DNA of 64,000 nucleotides. Origin: Pedobacter steynii (GTDB taxonomy: Bacteria > Bacteroidota > Bacteroidia > Sphingobacteriales > Sphingobacteriaceae). Position numbers and translations under genes: made by a program. Below, piece by piece: positions 1 to 8,967 of this stretch; positions within the stretch are counted from its first letter, which is position 1; each line of letters starts with the position of its first letter. Below the pieces are notes generated by a model. That model worked only from the letters and a program-made list of their open reading frames with translations, searched no databases and was not told the origin of the DNA. The stretch is taken from NCBI RefSeq assembly GCF_001721645.1, contig NZ_CP017141.1, positions 3,720,001-3,784,000 on the forward strand, read 5' to 3'.

Positions 1-1
1 T

Positions 2-454
2 TTTAAGAAAATCGTATTGGCAGAGAAAGGCTGGATGGCTGCAGGGTACACTGCTTTTATGTGTACGATGGCCATGGGACGTTTTGTAGCAGATCGCTTT
101 GCCGCCCGTTTCGGATTAAAGAGAACCTTACAGGTCAGCGGAATATTGACCACCATCGGTTTAATGATCGCCGTATTGTTTCCAACATTGACTACGGCCA
201 TTATTGGCTTTATGCTTGTGGGCGCAGGCGTATCCTCTGTGGTACCTATGGTATATAGTGCGGCAGGGAAATCAAGCACAATGTCTCCGGGAGCTGCCAT
301 TGCAGCGGTTTCCACCATCAGCTTCGTGGGCTTCCTGATCGGACCACCGGTGATCGGTTTCCTGGCAGGTGCATTTACTTTAAAAGTCTCTTTTATATTT
401 ATTGCAGTGATGGGCTCTTGTGTGGTGATTTTATCAACAAAGGCTAAGCTCTAA
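2..454 (+). CDS. MFS transporter, C-terminal part (cut by window edge)
   Basis: The reading frame is open from base 2, so the gene starts outside the window; the TTG at 17 is internal. About 150 residues remain, with four or five hydrophobic helices. The segment GRFVADRFAARFGLKR has the arginine-rich loop between helices typical of major facilitator permeases, followed by GAGVSSVVPMVYSAAG and a glycine/proline-rich helix with IGPPVIGFLAG. It is therefore the second half of an inner-membrane MFS permease. The substrate cannot be told from this part. The stop codon overlaps the stop of the convergent phosphoesterase gene by 4 bp. Confidence 0.85.
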   Translation, partial: FKKIVLAEKGWMAAGYTAFMCTMAMGRFVADRFAARFGLKRTLQVSGILTTIGLMIAVLFPTLTTAIIGFMLVGAGVSSVVPMVYSAAGKSSTMSPGAAIAAVSTISFVGFLIGPPVIGFLAGAFTLKVSFIFIAVMGSCVVILSTKAKL

Positions 455-1359
455 TAATTGACGTAACGTTCTTCAAATCTGCCATCTGCATACAAATCAA
501 TGAGGCCGTAACCAGGAGCAGTTTCTCTTTTATTGCCTTTCCACCAGGCACCGCTGACGGCTCCGTTGCAAATATAGGTGACATCATTATAGGTTACTTT
601 ATCTCTGAGGTGAATATGTCCGCTCAGACATAATTTAACGTTTGGATGCTGATAAAACAGCTTGATTATTTTTGCCGTATCGGTATGCATATCTCCACCC
701 AGCATTTCCCATTTGTTAACAATATCATCTTCAATCATCAGGGTCGCTGTCAGGATCGGGATATGGGACATGATCAGTACAGGGGTATCTGCCTGTGTTT
801 GCTGAAGCTCCTTTTCCAGCCATAGAAACTGTTCTTCTCCGAGTTTTCCAATATACCAGGTCTGATCAATATCCAGATGAACGCTGTCGAGCACAATAAA
901 CTTCCAGCCGTTTTTCATAAAGCTGTAATAGGGTTTGGAAAGTTGTAACTGGTCCAGCGCATACTTTTTACCGTAAATCGTCTGTCCTTTATTGTTTTCA
1001 TCCCACCAGATGTCATGGTTCCCCAGACAATAATGCAGGGGGATGCTGCATTCTTCTTTGAGGATGCGATGGGTTAATTTCCATTGCCCCTCAATAGCGC
1101 TGAGCTGTTCCTTGTTCATGTCAAAGACGATATCTCCGCCATTGAGGATCAGGTCTGCTTTGGGCGATTGCTGCTGAACGTGATGCAGGCATTTTACATA
1201 TTTTGCAGGGGCATCAAAATCATCTTTTAAATGGACATCTGTCAGATGGGCGATTCTTAAAACGGGAGCGGATGCTGTTGCGGTTTTGCTGAATCCAAAG
1301 GAAGGGGATAGGAGGATACTGCCGAGGCCAATATTTTTGAGTGCTGATCTTCTGTTCAT
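451..1359 (-). CDS. Tat-exported metallophosphoesterase
   Basis: Calcineurin-like phosphoesterase of about 302 residues. The metal-binding motifs appear in order: LTDVHL (DxH), GGDIVFD (GD), LGNHDIWWD (GNHD), SHIPI, and SGHIHLRD (GHxH). The N-terminus MNRRSALKNIGLGSILL is a twin-arginine-type signal, so export in folded form is likely. The ATG at 1359 is preferred. An upstream TTG at 1368 lies inside a TAnnTTTG promoter box read on the minus strand (1366-1373), so it cannot be translated from that promoter. The substrate is unknown; phosphodiesters or phosphomonoesters are both possible. The 3' end overlaps the MFS gene by 4 bp. Confidence 0.88.
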   Translation of the reverse strand: MNRRSALKNIGLGSILLSPSFGFSKTATASAPVLRIAHLTDVHLKDDFDAPAKYVKCLHHVQQQSPKADLILNGGDIVFDMNKEQLSAIEGQWKLTHRILKEECSIPLHYCLGNHDIWWDENNKGQTIYGKKYALDQLQLSKPYYSFMKNGWKFIVLDSVHLDIDQTWYIGKLGEEQFLWLEKELQQTQADTPVLIMSHIPILTATLMIEDDIVNKWEMLGGDMHTDTAKIIKLFYQHPNVKLCLSGHIHLRDKVTYNDVTYICNGAVSGAWWKGNKRETAPGYGLIDLYADGRFEERYVNY

Positions 1360-1365
1360 ACCCCG

Positions 1366-1373
1366 CAAAAATA
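1366..1373 (-). promoter_or_regulatory. Promoter -7 box for the phosphoesterase gene
   Basis: On the minus strand the bases read TATTTTTG, a match to the Bacteroidota -7 consensus TAnnTTTG. The box ends 6 nt before the ATG at 1359, so the mRNA would begin at or next to the start codon. No clear TTG is seen at the -33 position. Confidence 0.45.
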
Positions 1374-1604
1374 AAATACTTACCCAGCTCTTTTACCAGG
1401 TATGGTGTTATGAATAGATTAAGGAGATGTGAAGTTATGTGCAGATTGATTGTTTGAATTGTGTAATTTTATGAAATCTGTAAAAAGCTGATATTTGCCT
1501 GTTTAGGCTATTTGTGGGCTTTTTTGTTTGCTTGTTCACGCTGCTTTAGTTGAATTCCATAAGTGTTTGTTTGAATATCATAATTTTGGCTCCTTTTAAA
1601 TTGT

Positions 1605-1612
1605 TAATTTTG
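1605..1612 (+). promoter_or_regulatory. Promoter -7 box for the Bcr/CflA exporter
   Basis: TAATTTTG matches TAnnTTTG and ends 8 nt before the ATG at 1621. A TTTG at 1585-1588 could be the -33 element (16-nt gap, slightly short). A second TAATTTTG lies at 1581-1588 and would give a roughly 30-nt leader instead. Confidence 0.45.
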
Positions 1613-1620
1613 TGGCGTCT

Positions 1621-2850
1621 ATGATTACGATTACATCCAAAACAAAAGAAATAAAAGAAGGCCATCAGGGTATCGCTACACTTCTGGCTTTTGCATTACT
1701 GCCTTTATCTGGTTTTGCTACTGATATTTATATTCCTTCACTACCAACCATGGCCGGAGAGATGCAGGTCAGCAGCATTCAGGTGCAGCTTACCCTGAGT
1801 ATTTTCCTGATCAGCTATGGAATTTCACAATTGTTTATCGGAAGTGTACTGGACAGCTTTGGCAGGTATAAAGCGGGACTGGTCTCGCTGTTGATCTTTG
1901 CTGTGGCCAGTCTGGTTATTGCGGTAACCCATAACATCTATCTCATTTACCTGATGCGGGTAATTCATGGCCTTACGGTAGGAGCTATTGTGGTAGCGAA
2001 ACGCGCCTATTTCGTAGATGTCTTTACCGGAGATAAGCTGAAGCATTACCTGAGCCTTTTTTCCATCATCTGGTCGACGGGTCCGATTGTGGCCCCTTTT
2101 GTAGGAGGTTACCTGCAAACGGTGTTTGGCTGGGAGTCTAACTTCTATTTCTTAGCCGGATTTGCATTGGTCTTCGCGGTTTTAGAATTGATATATAGTG
2201 GAGAAACATTGGTTCATTTTACCGAATTCCGTTTCCGTAAAATTGTAGACATTTATGTGAATATGATTAAAACAGCAAGCTTTACCCTGGGTATCGTGAT
2301 GCTGGGGCTGGCTTACTGTATGGTGATGGTGTATAATATGACCGGGCCTTTTATCATTGAGCACCACTTAAATCTTACCCCGGTTATAGCAGGGTACAGC
2401 TCTCTGGTTCTGGGATTTGCCTGGATGGTGGGTGGTTTTATTGGGAAGGCTACCATCAATAAGCCTTTTTTCAGTCGGCTGGTTGTCAATGTGACCCTGC
2501 AACTGGTATTTGTCATTCTGATGATGATCAGCCTCCAGTTTGTTACAAACCTGTATTCACTGATTTTCTTTGCGTTTATCATCCATGTTGGCGCGGGCTA
2601 CACGTTTAATAATTACTTCACTTTCTGTCTGGGGAAATTTCCGAAAAATGCAGGTATTGCAGGCGGACTTACCGGAGGGATCACTTATGTGATTGTTTCT
2701 TTTTTAAGTTATGGCATTGTCAATATCGTTCCTGCTAAAGACGAAGGAAACCTGAGTTATAGTTACCTGATTCTCATTTTATTGTCTATTATTGTAATGT
2801 TCTTCATTTTTAGAATGAATAAAAAAGATACCGTATCTGAACAACTTTAA
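1621..2850 (+). CDS. MFS multidrug exporter, Bcr/CflA type
   Basis: Inner-membrane drug/H+ antiporter-like permease of 409 residues with about 12 hydrophobic segments. FATDIYIPSLPTMAGEM in the first helix and QLFIGSVLDSFGRYK in the loop between helices 2 and 3 are hallmarks of the Bcr/CflA subfamily (motif A, G...D..GR). The ATG at 1621 is preferred over the GTG at 1612, because that GTG overlaps the last base of a promoter box. The AraC-type gene follows after only 3 bp, so the two are probably co-transcribed and the regulator may control the pump. The substrate is unknown. Confidence 0.88.
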   Translation: MITITSKTKEIKEGHQGIATLLAFALLPLSGFATDIYIPSLPTMAGEMQVSSIQVQLTLSIFLISYGISQLFIGSVLDSFGRYKAGLVSLLIFAVASLVIAVTHNIYLIYLMRVIHGLTVGAIVVAKRAYFVDVFTGDKLKHYLSLFSIIWSTGPIVAPFVGGYLQTVFGWESNFYFLAGFALVFAVLELIYSGETLVHFTEFRFRKIVDIYVNMIKTASFTLGIVMLGLAYCMVMVYNMTGPFIIEHHLNLTPVIAGYSSLVLGFAWMVGGFIGKATINKPFFSRLVVNVTLQLVFVILMMISLQFVTNLYSLIFFAFIIHVGAGYTFNNYFTFCLGKFPKNAGIAGGLTGGITYVIVSFLSYGIVNIVPAKDEGNLSYSYLILILLSIIVMFFIFRMNKKDTVSEQL

Positions 2851-2853
2851 TTC

Positions 2854-3675
2854 ATGGCCGCGAACAATGATTTTAAAATCAGGGCCCTTTTTCGTCCGGT
2901 TCAGCCCGCAAGGGGTTCCGGTGAAAGGGCGGTAAGTTATCTGGAATTCTTACCGGATGCCAGGCTTCAGGATTTTATTTATTGTTATTGGCAACTGAAA
3001 TCAGAAACGCATTTAGCGGATGCGTATCCCTATCGGGTGGTGGCTGATGGCTGTATTGACATCTTCTTTGAGTTGAATAACCCGAAAGAAAATTACCTGA
3101 TGGGCCTTAGCAACAGTTATACAGAATTTCAGCTGAGCAGTGGTTTTAACTATATCGGACTGAGGTTTCTTCCTACCCGCTTTACACAAATCTATGGGAT
3201 CAGCGCAGCTGAACTGACCAATCTGTGTGAACCCATGGAACAGGTACTTCCTGAAACCTCTTCATTTATCCGAAGTAATTTCTCTGCAGAAATGAGCACT
3301 ACAGAAATCGTGAATAAGTTAAATGACTATTTTTTGAACCTGATAGGAAAGGTAAAGCTGAAAAGTGATAACCGGGTTGCGGCGGCAATGGATATCATTT
3401 TACAACGTGCCGGTGTGCTGAATATTGAAAAGGATCTGGATGTAGGGATAAGCCCAAGGCAGCTCAGCAGGTTGTTCGAATACTATACGGGGGATACCAT
3501 CAAGACCTTCAGTAAAATTGTCCGCTTCCAGAATTTTATCCGCAGAAAATCCGACACAGAAAATCCCGAAAAAGATCGCTATTACCTCATCGCAGGATAT
3601 TATGATCAGGCGCATTTTATCAAAGAGTTTAAACAACTCTACGGCAGTACCCCTTTCAAAGCCTTCCGAAGTTAA
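2854..3675 (+). CDS. AraC-family transcriptional regulator
   Basis: Protein of 273 residues. The N-terminal part (YWQLKSE...PYRVVADGCIDIFFELN) matches the ligand-sensing domain of the DUF6597 type often joined to AraC regulators. The C-terminal ~90 residues form the double helix-turn-helix: GISPRQLSRLFEYYTGDTIKTFSKIVRFQNF, then IAGYYDQAHFIKEFKQLYGSTPFKAF. The gene begins 3 bp after the exporter stop, so a shared transcript and local control of the exporter are likely. The effector cannot be deduced. Confidence 0.88.
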   Translation: MAANNDFKIRALFRPVQPARGSGERAVSYLEFLPDARLQDFIYCYWQLKSETHLADAYPYRVVADGCIDIFFELNNPKENYLMGLSNSYTEFQLSSGFNYIGLRFLPTRFTQIYGISAAELTNLCEPMEQVLPETSSFIRSNFSAEMSTTEIVNKLNDYFLNLIGKVKLKSDNRVAAAMDIILQRAGVLNIEKDLDVGISPRQLSRLFEYYTGDTIKTFSKIVRFQNFIRRKSDTENPEKDRYYLIAGYYDQAHFIKEFKQLYGSTPFKAFRS

Positions 3676-3714
3676 GTTGTCCGTTTTTTACAATTTTTGT
3701 TTTGAATGCATCGC

Positions 3715-3722
3715 TAGATTTG
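3715..3722 (+). promoter_or_regulatory. Promoter -7 box for the VOC gene
   Basis: TAGATTTG fits TAnnTTTG and ends 16 nt before the ATG at 3739. A TTTG at 3696-3699 could serve as a -33 element at a short distance. The box supports the start that includes the signal peptide. Confidence 0.5.
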
Positions 3723-3738
3723 TAATCAAAATAAAGCG

Positions 3739-4197
3739 ATGAAAAGATCATGTATGCTATTTATTCTAATCCTGTTATCTGGATTATCGAATGCACAACA
3801 CCTCAGATCACCACAGAAAATGAAATTAAACGCAGGAATTATTACCAGTAAGCTGGCTGAAACAAAAGAATTTTATACCAATATCTTAGGGTTTGGAATT
3901 TCTTATGAAAACGATTTTTATCTGCTGCTGCATGCCCCTGGAAAACAGGCGGAACTGAGTTTTTTACTTCCAAACCATGCTTCTCAGCAGCCATTATTTC
4001 AGCAACCTTTTCAAGGACAGGGGATGTACCTGACCATTGAAGTGGAAGATGTAGACCGTTTGTATCGAGAATTGAAAAAGAAAAAGGTAGAGATCAAAAT
4101 TGACCTCCGGAATGAGCACTGGGGAGATCGTCATTTTGCCATCTCAGATCCAAATGGAATTGCGATCGATCTGGTAAAATACACCCGCCCGGAATAG
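3739..4197 (+). CDS. Secreted VOC/glyoxalase-fold protein
   Basis: Protein of 152 residues. Residues 1-20 (MKRSCMLFILILLSGLSNAQ) look like a Sec signal peptide, and the rest is a single VOC (vicinal oxygen chelate) domain: LNAGIITSKLAETKEFYTNILGF, then YLTIEVEDVDRLYRELKKK, and HFAISDPNGIAIDLVKY. The DPNG turn and the terminal acidic/hydrophobic strand are typical of glyoxalase/dioxygenase-superfamily proteins. Such proteins are usually cytoplasmic, so the signal peptide is unusual. The upstream promoter box supports this start. An internal Met before LNAGIITS would give a cytoplasmic form. The reaction is unknown. Confidence 0.8.
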   Translation: MKRSCMLFILILLSGLSNAQHLRSPQKMKLNAGIITSKLAETKEFYTNILGFGISYENDFYLLLHAPGKQAELSFLLPNHASQQPLFQQPFQGQGMYLTIEVEDVDRLYRELKKKKVEIKIDLRNEHWGDRHFAISDPNGIAIDLVKYTRPE

Positions 4198-4258
4198 TCC
4201 GGATGATCGCAGAATATTTTTGGGGCCGGAAACTTTAAATTCAGGACATTTGCATTTC

Positions 4259-4297
4259 AGCTAATACTTGGCATAAATACTGCTTAAAGTATTAGCT
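4259..4297 (+). repeat. 11-bp inverted repeat before the MscS gene
   Basis: AGCTAATACTT at 4259-4269 is the exact reverse complement of 4287-4297, with a 17-nt spacer. It ends 23 nt before the ATG at 4321. It could be an operator or an mRNA hairpin; no T-run follows. Confidence 0.45.
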
Positions 4298-4320
4298 CTT
4301 AGCGTAAATTGAATGATCAT

Positions 4321-6690
4321 ATGATTTTAATAGGTTCTTATCGTAAGAATATCAGAATATCTTTAATATTTCTTTGTTTATTGGCAGCTTTTCAATTTTC
4401 TTTTGCCCAGAATAAACAACAACCTACCCAAAAAAAGCCGAAACATATTGTTACGGAATCTGAGATTCCATTGCTGGTGAATAAAGTGGAAACTTACACG
4501 CTGGCTATTGATAAGAATAATTTCATTATCAGGATCGGTTTTGATTTCAGTGTGATCGAAAAGCCTTTGTCGGAAATAGAAACAAAACTGAAAACCTTCA
4601 AAAAGAGGTTTGAAACCCAGGGGCAGAAAATGAACCTGCGCAGCTTAAATAGTGCCGTAATCCTTTTAAAGGAGCAGTCCGACAATCTGCTGAACTATAA
4701 AAAGATACTCGTTTCCTATGGGGACCAGCTCAGCAAGAGCAATATCGAAGTCAGGAAAATACTTGCTGATCCGGACCTGAATGTGATTATCCCGGATTCC
4801 GTTTTAAACGAACAGCTGAACAGTCTGGTTAAAGACGGAAAGGGACTCGATACCCTACAAAGAAAAATGCTTTCCCGTGTTAATTTATTAAGGAACAGAT
4901 TGTCAATTAATCTTTTACAGCTGAGTGACCTCTCCTCAAATATGAGCTATTTGTCGATCTCTAAAAAGATAAATATGTTCTCCAGGGAGGAGGCCCCTTT
5001 ATTTAAACTGAAAGCCGAAAAGTACAAGCAGTCCTTTGGGGAAACGGTTCTGAATGCCTTTGAACGTTCCGGAAAGATCATCTCCATTTATCTTGCAGGT
5101 AAAGGCCACCTCGCCACCCTCGCCTTGCTGATCTTTATTTTCATCACTGCCTGGCTGCTGTCTAACATGCGCAGAATCAAAAAACAGGAAGAGGTGGAAA
5201 GTGTGTTCATGCAGGTTAACTTCTTAAAACGGAGTGTCATTATTGGCTCCGTAATGGGTTTACTTACCTATGCTCCCTTGTTGTTTGGTAACCCGACAAT
5301 GTCATTGCTGCATGCCATTGAGGCGCTCCGCATCATTGCCCTGTGTTTTTTGCTGTTCCCCTTTTTAAATGGATCATCAAAATATTTATGGACCGGTCTG
5401 GTGTTGATCTGGTTCTTCTATGCAATTGATGACATCCTCCTGGAGAGTTCTGTTGGCGAACGCTGGGGATTGTTTATTGCAGGAATATTACTGTTTTTGC
5501 TATGTGTAGATATGATTCGGAGGAGAACGCCTTTCTTTGTGAAAATTGAAGAATCTCCCGTCACTAAAGCTCTGATCATTTTCACGCTCGCACAGGTGGC
5601 GCTCTCCATCTTATTTAACTTATCGGGAAGGTTGTCTCTTGCTAAAATTTTCGGGGTGAGTGCGATCCAATGCCTGATGCTGGGAATTTCTTTGAAAGTC
5701 TTTTGTACCATGGTCCTGGAGGCAATTTACCTTCAAACGGAAGCCTATCAATCGAGCCGTTTTTCAGATTTTATCAATTTCAAAGAGTTACAGCACCGCT
5801 TTCAGCGGACCTTATGGATTCTGGCAAGTATCATCTGGACTATCGGGCTGATCAGAAACCTGACGCTCTATGACCTAATGCTTCGCCTGTCGGCCGACTT
5901 CCTGTATGAGTCCAGAAGTATTGGCAGTTACCAGTTCACTTTTGCCAGTATCGGTATTTTCTTTTGTATCATCTGGTTCTCTTCACTCATTTCCAGTTTT
6001 ATCAGTTTCTTCTTTGGACATGAAAAAGCGAGTGCAGGGGGGAAAAGAAGTGGCTTAAACTCCATGATGTTGCTCATCCGTCTGGCGATATGGACGGTAG
6101 GGTTTCTGATTGCCGTAGCTGCTGCGGGAATTCCGATAGACCGGCTTTCTATCATGCTCGGAGCCCTTGGTGTGGGTATCGGTTTTGGTTTACAAAATAT
6201 TGTGAACAACCTGGTTTCAGGTATCATCCTTGCTTTTGAACGTCCCATACAAATTGGTGATCAGATTGAGATTGGAAACAAATCCGGTATCGTTAAAGAA
6301 ATCGGGGTCCGTTCCAGTAAAATTCACAATGCAGAAGGGGCGGATATTATTGTGCCGAATGGGGACCTGCTTTCGCAACACCTGATCAACTGGACGATGC
6401 AGAATAGAAGTAAAAGGGTGGAATTTACGATGGGGGTGCCTTATGGCAGTGATCTGGATGCGGTAATCCAGTTGATAAAAAATACCCTGAAAGAAAATGC
6501 CAATGTTCTGCCTGTTCCTGAACCAGTGGTCATTGTGCAGGACTTTGGAGAATATGCCATTACTGTCCGCAGTCTTTTATGGGTTGGGGACCTGGCTGTT
6601 GCCGGAGGGATTCGATCGGGGGCAATGATTGATGTTAAAAGAGCCTTATCTGATGCAGGAATTCAATTGCAGATCAGACCATTGAGTTAA
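4321..6690 (+). CDS. MscS-family mechanosensitive ion channel, large form
   Basis: Protein of 789 residues. It begins with a signal peptide (ends near FSFAQ), followed by a ~240-residue periplasmic helical region, then about ten membrane helices and the MscS core near the C-terminus: LGALGVGIGFGLQNIVNNLVSG (pore helix TM3) and RPIQIGDQIEI, followed by the beta and alpha/beta cytoplasmic domains. The long N-terminus resembles MscK/YbdG-like channels rather than small MscS. Its role would be release of solutes on hypo-osmotic shock. The ATG at 4321 is chosen; an in-frame TTG lies at 4309. A single-gene unit is likely. Confidence 0.87.
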   Translation: MILIGSYRKNIRISLIFLCLLAAFQFSFAQNKQQPTQKKPKHIVTESEIPLLVNKVETYTLAIDKNNFIIRIGFDFSVIEKPLSEIETKLKTFKKRFETQGQKMNLRSLNSAVILLKEQSDNLLNYKKILVSYGDQLSKSNIEVRKILADPDLNVIIPDSVLNEQLNSLVKDGKGLDTLQRKMLSRVNLLRNRLSINLLQLSDLSSNMSYLSISKKINMFSREEAPLFKLKAEKYKQSFGETVLNAFERSGKIISIYLAGKGHLATLALLIFIFITAWLLSNMRRIKKQEEVESVFMQVNFLKRSVIIGSVMGLLTYAPLLFGNPTMSLLHAIEALRIIALCFLLFPFLNGSSKYLWTGLVLIWFFYAIDDILLESSVGERWGLFIAGILLFLLCVDMIRRRTPFFVKIEESPVTKALIIFTLAQVALSILFNLSGRLSLAKIFGVSAIQCLMLGISLKVFCTMVLEAIYLQTEAYQSSRFSDFINFKELQHRFQRTLWILASIIWTIGLIRNLTLYDLMLRLSADFLYESRSIGSYQFTFASIGIFFCIIWFSSLISSFISFFFGHEKASAGGKRSGLNSMMLLIRLAIWTVGFLIAVAAAGIPIDRLSIMLGALGVGIGFGLQNIVNNLVSGIILAFERPIQIGDQIEIGNKSGIVKEIGVRSSKIHNAEGADIIVPNGDLLSQHLINWTMQNRSKRVEFTMGVPYGSDLDAVIQLIKNTLKENANVLPVPEPVVIVQDFGEYAITVRSLLWVGDLAVAGGIRSGAMIDVKRALSDAGIQLQIRPLS

Positions 6691-6721
6691 GCCTCCAATA
6701 AGTTTGGTACTTATCGGAGGC
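6691..6721 (+). terminator. Hairpin between convergent genes
   Basis: GCCTCC and ATAAGT on the left pair with ACTTAT and GGAGGC on the right, with one A-C mismatch and a 5-nt loop. It begins right after the stop of the channel gene. No T-run follows on either strand, so it may be a weak or factor-dependent terminator. Confidence 0.45.
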
Positions 6722-6751
6722 TGGGAAAATTGTAATTTCTGTTCAAAAAGA

Positions 6752-8776
6752 TTAAAGCAATCCGCGTTTAATCAACATGGGCTTAATCTCTGGCTGATGC
6801 CCACGGAAATTAAAAAACATCTTTCCTAAATCTTCGGTATTTCCTTTTGAAAGGATCATATCGCGGAAACGTTGTCCGTTAGCTCTGGATAGTCCGCCAT
6901 TTTCCTGAAACCAGGAGTAAGCATCATTTTCCAGCATAGAAGTCCAGCTATAGGCATAATAACCCGCTGCATAACCATTGCTCCAGATGTGTAAGAAATA
7001 GCTGGAACGGTAGCGCGGAGGAACTTCTTTCAGGTTGAGGTTTGTTTTCTTCAATGCCTCAGCTTCAAATTTATCGACATCCTGTAGCGCTGCATTTGCA
7101 GGAAGGGTATGCCATTGCATATCTAAATCAGCCGCTGCAAGCGCTTCTGTAAATTCATAGCCCTGGTTAAATGAACTTGCCTTTTTGATTTTATCTAAAA
7201 GTGATTGAGGCATTGCTTCACCGGTTTTATAGTGAACAGCATAGTTTTTCAGGATCTTAGGATCTGATGCCCAATGCTCATTGAACTGAGAAGGAAATTC
7301 TACGTAATCACGTGCAACATTCGCCCCTGAAAGACTGACATATTGCTGATTGGCAAAGAGGCCATGAAGACCATGGCCAAATTCATGGAACATGGTAATT
7401 ACATCATCAAAACTGATTAATGCAGGTTGTCCGGAAGCCGGTTTTGTAAAATTACATACATTATAGATCACCGGTTTTGTTTTCATCAGTTTGGATTGCG
7501 GAACCATATTGTCCATCCATGCCCCACCATTTTTGTTGTCTCTTTTGAAATAATCAGCATAGAACAACCCGATCTGACTGCCATCTTTATCGATCACATC
7601 GAATACGCGGACATCTTCCTGGTAAACGGGAAGATCCTTACGCTCTTTAAAAGTAATGCCATACAACTGGGTGGCGGCGTAAAATACCCCGTTTTCCAAT
7701 ACTTTATGGAGCTCAAAATAAGGTTTCACCTGATTCTCATCCAGGTCATACTTTGCTTTCCGGACCTGTTCTGCATAGTAAGTCCAATCCCATGGCTCAA
7801 GTTTAAATCCTCCTTTTTGCTGATCAATCACCGCCTGGATATCTTTGGCTTCTGCGCGGGCTTTTGCCGTTGCTGCAGGAACAAGTTGTCTGAAGAACGC
7901 TTCTACTGCTTCAGGAGTTTTGGCCATCTGGTCCTGAAGCTTCCATGTCGCATAATTCTTAAATCCTAAAAGCTGTGCCTGTTGCGCACGGATCTGTGCA
8001 ATTCTTGAAATTAATTTACGGGTATCATTGGCATCACCTTTCTCAGCACGGTTCCAGGAGGCTTCAAAAAGCCGCTGGCGTGCCGCACGATCGGCCATTC
8101 CCTGAAGAGGGGGTTGCTGTGTGGTGTTGACCAGGTCTTTACCTGCGGCCAGCAATTGGGTGCTGAATTTCGTGCTTAAGGAAGATTCTTCTTTATTTAA
8201 TTCTTTTAATCTGTCTTTATCGGCCTCCGACAGTTTAGCTCCTGCCAGTTCAAATTTCTGGTAATAATACTCCACTAAACGAAGCGATTCTGCATCTAAT
8301 TTTAGTTTGGCGCGTTCCTTATAAACGGCTTCTACACGTTTAAATAATTTGGTGTTTAAGTAAATCGCATCAGTGTTTGCCGTGAGCTTCGGTGCTTCTT
8401 CTGCCTGTATTTTCTGTAGTTCCGGATTGGTATTGGCGCCGGTAAGTAAGCCAAATACACGGTTTACACGACCTAAGAGCTGACCACTGTTTTCAATAGC
8501 CAATATGGTGTTTTCGAAAGTTGCCGGCTCAGCCTGATCAGCGATCTTCGAAATTTCGGCCATTTGCTGTTTCATTCCTTCTTCAATAGCAGGTTTAAAA
8601 TCGCTGTCTTTGATCTGATCAAAAGCCGGGGCCTGGAAAGGCAGCTTGCTGACCTGTAAGAATGGATTGGAAGGGGAAATGCTTTCGTCGCTTTCGCCAG
8701 ATGAAGATTTTTGCTGGTTACAGGCACTGGTAATTGCAAGTAAGGCCATTAAGGGTAAATAAGCTATTCGTTTCAT
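6752..8776 (-). CDS. dcp: M3-family metallopeptidase lipoprotein (Dcp-like)
   Basis: Zinc peptidase of 674 residues resembling peptidyl-dipeptidase Dcp. The zinc motif is HEFGH (H464-E465, H468) within MFHEFGHGLHGLF. The N-terminal lipobox LLAITSAC shows a lipoprotein signal, so it acts in the periplasm or at a membrane. The segment NPFLQVSKLPFQAPAFDQIKDSDF and the C-terminal FRGHQPEIKPMLIKRGL are typical of the Dcp branch. Its likely role is removal of C-terminal dipeptides from peptides during peptide use. The gene is convergent with the channel gene and has a 191-bp upstream region before the divergent epimerase gene. No clear promoter box was found. Confidence 0.9.
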   Translation of the reverse strand: MKRIAYLPLMALLAITSACNQQKSSSGESDESISPSNPFLQVSKLPFQAPAFDQIKDSDFKPAIEEGMKQQMAEISKIADQAEPATFENTILAIENSGQLLGRVNRVFGLLTGANTNPELQKIQAEEAPKLTANTDAIYLNTKLFKRVEAVYKERAKLKLDAESLRLVEYYYQKFELAGAKLSEADKDRLKELNKEESSLSTKFSTQLLAAGKDLVNTTQQPPLQGMADRAARQRLFEASWNRAEKGDANDTRKLISRIAQIRAQQAQLLGFKNYATWKLQDQMAKTPEAVEAFFRQLVPAATAKARAEAKDIQAVIDQQKGGFKLEPWDWTYYAEQVRKAKYDLDENQVKPYFELHKVLENGVFYAATQLYGITFKERKDLPVYQEDVRVFDVIDKDGSQIGLFYADYFKRDNKNGGAWMDNMVPQSKLMKTKPVIYNVCNFTKPASGQPALISFDDVITMFHEFGHGLHGLFANQQYVSLSGANVARDYVEFPSQFNEHWASDPKILKNYAVHYKTGEAMPQSLLDKIKKASSFNQGYEFTEALAAADLDMQWHTLPANAALQDVDKFEAEALKKTNLNLKEVPPRYRSSYFLHIWSNGYAAGYYAYSWTSMLENDAYSWFQENGGLSRANGQRFRDMILSKGNTEDLGKMFFNFRGHQPEIKPMLIKRGLL

Positions 8777-8967
8777 TGTTTATTTATAAAGAATAAGTCT
8801 TTTATAAAAGTAGGAAATAAAATCTTCTTCAATTGATCCGGTACTTATAAATAGAGATCAACTCATCTGTGGTCCGGAGAAAGACACTTTTAAAGCCCTT
8901 TTCCTTCCTGCCTCTGGTCTTTTCCTTGTAAATTAGCCCTGATTTAACTGCAATAAAAATAGACGAT

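Noticed and set aside
1482..1525. AAAAAGC...GCTTTTT with an inner GCCT/AGGC as a terminator or attenuator
   Set aside because: The outer stem is mostly A-T with a long interior gap, and no gene ends nearby on the + strand; it is probably chance in AT-rich DNA.
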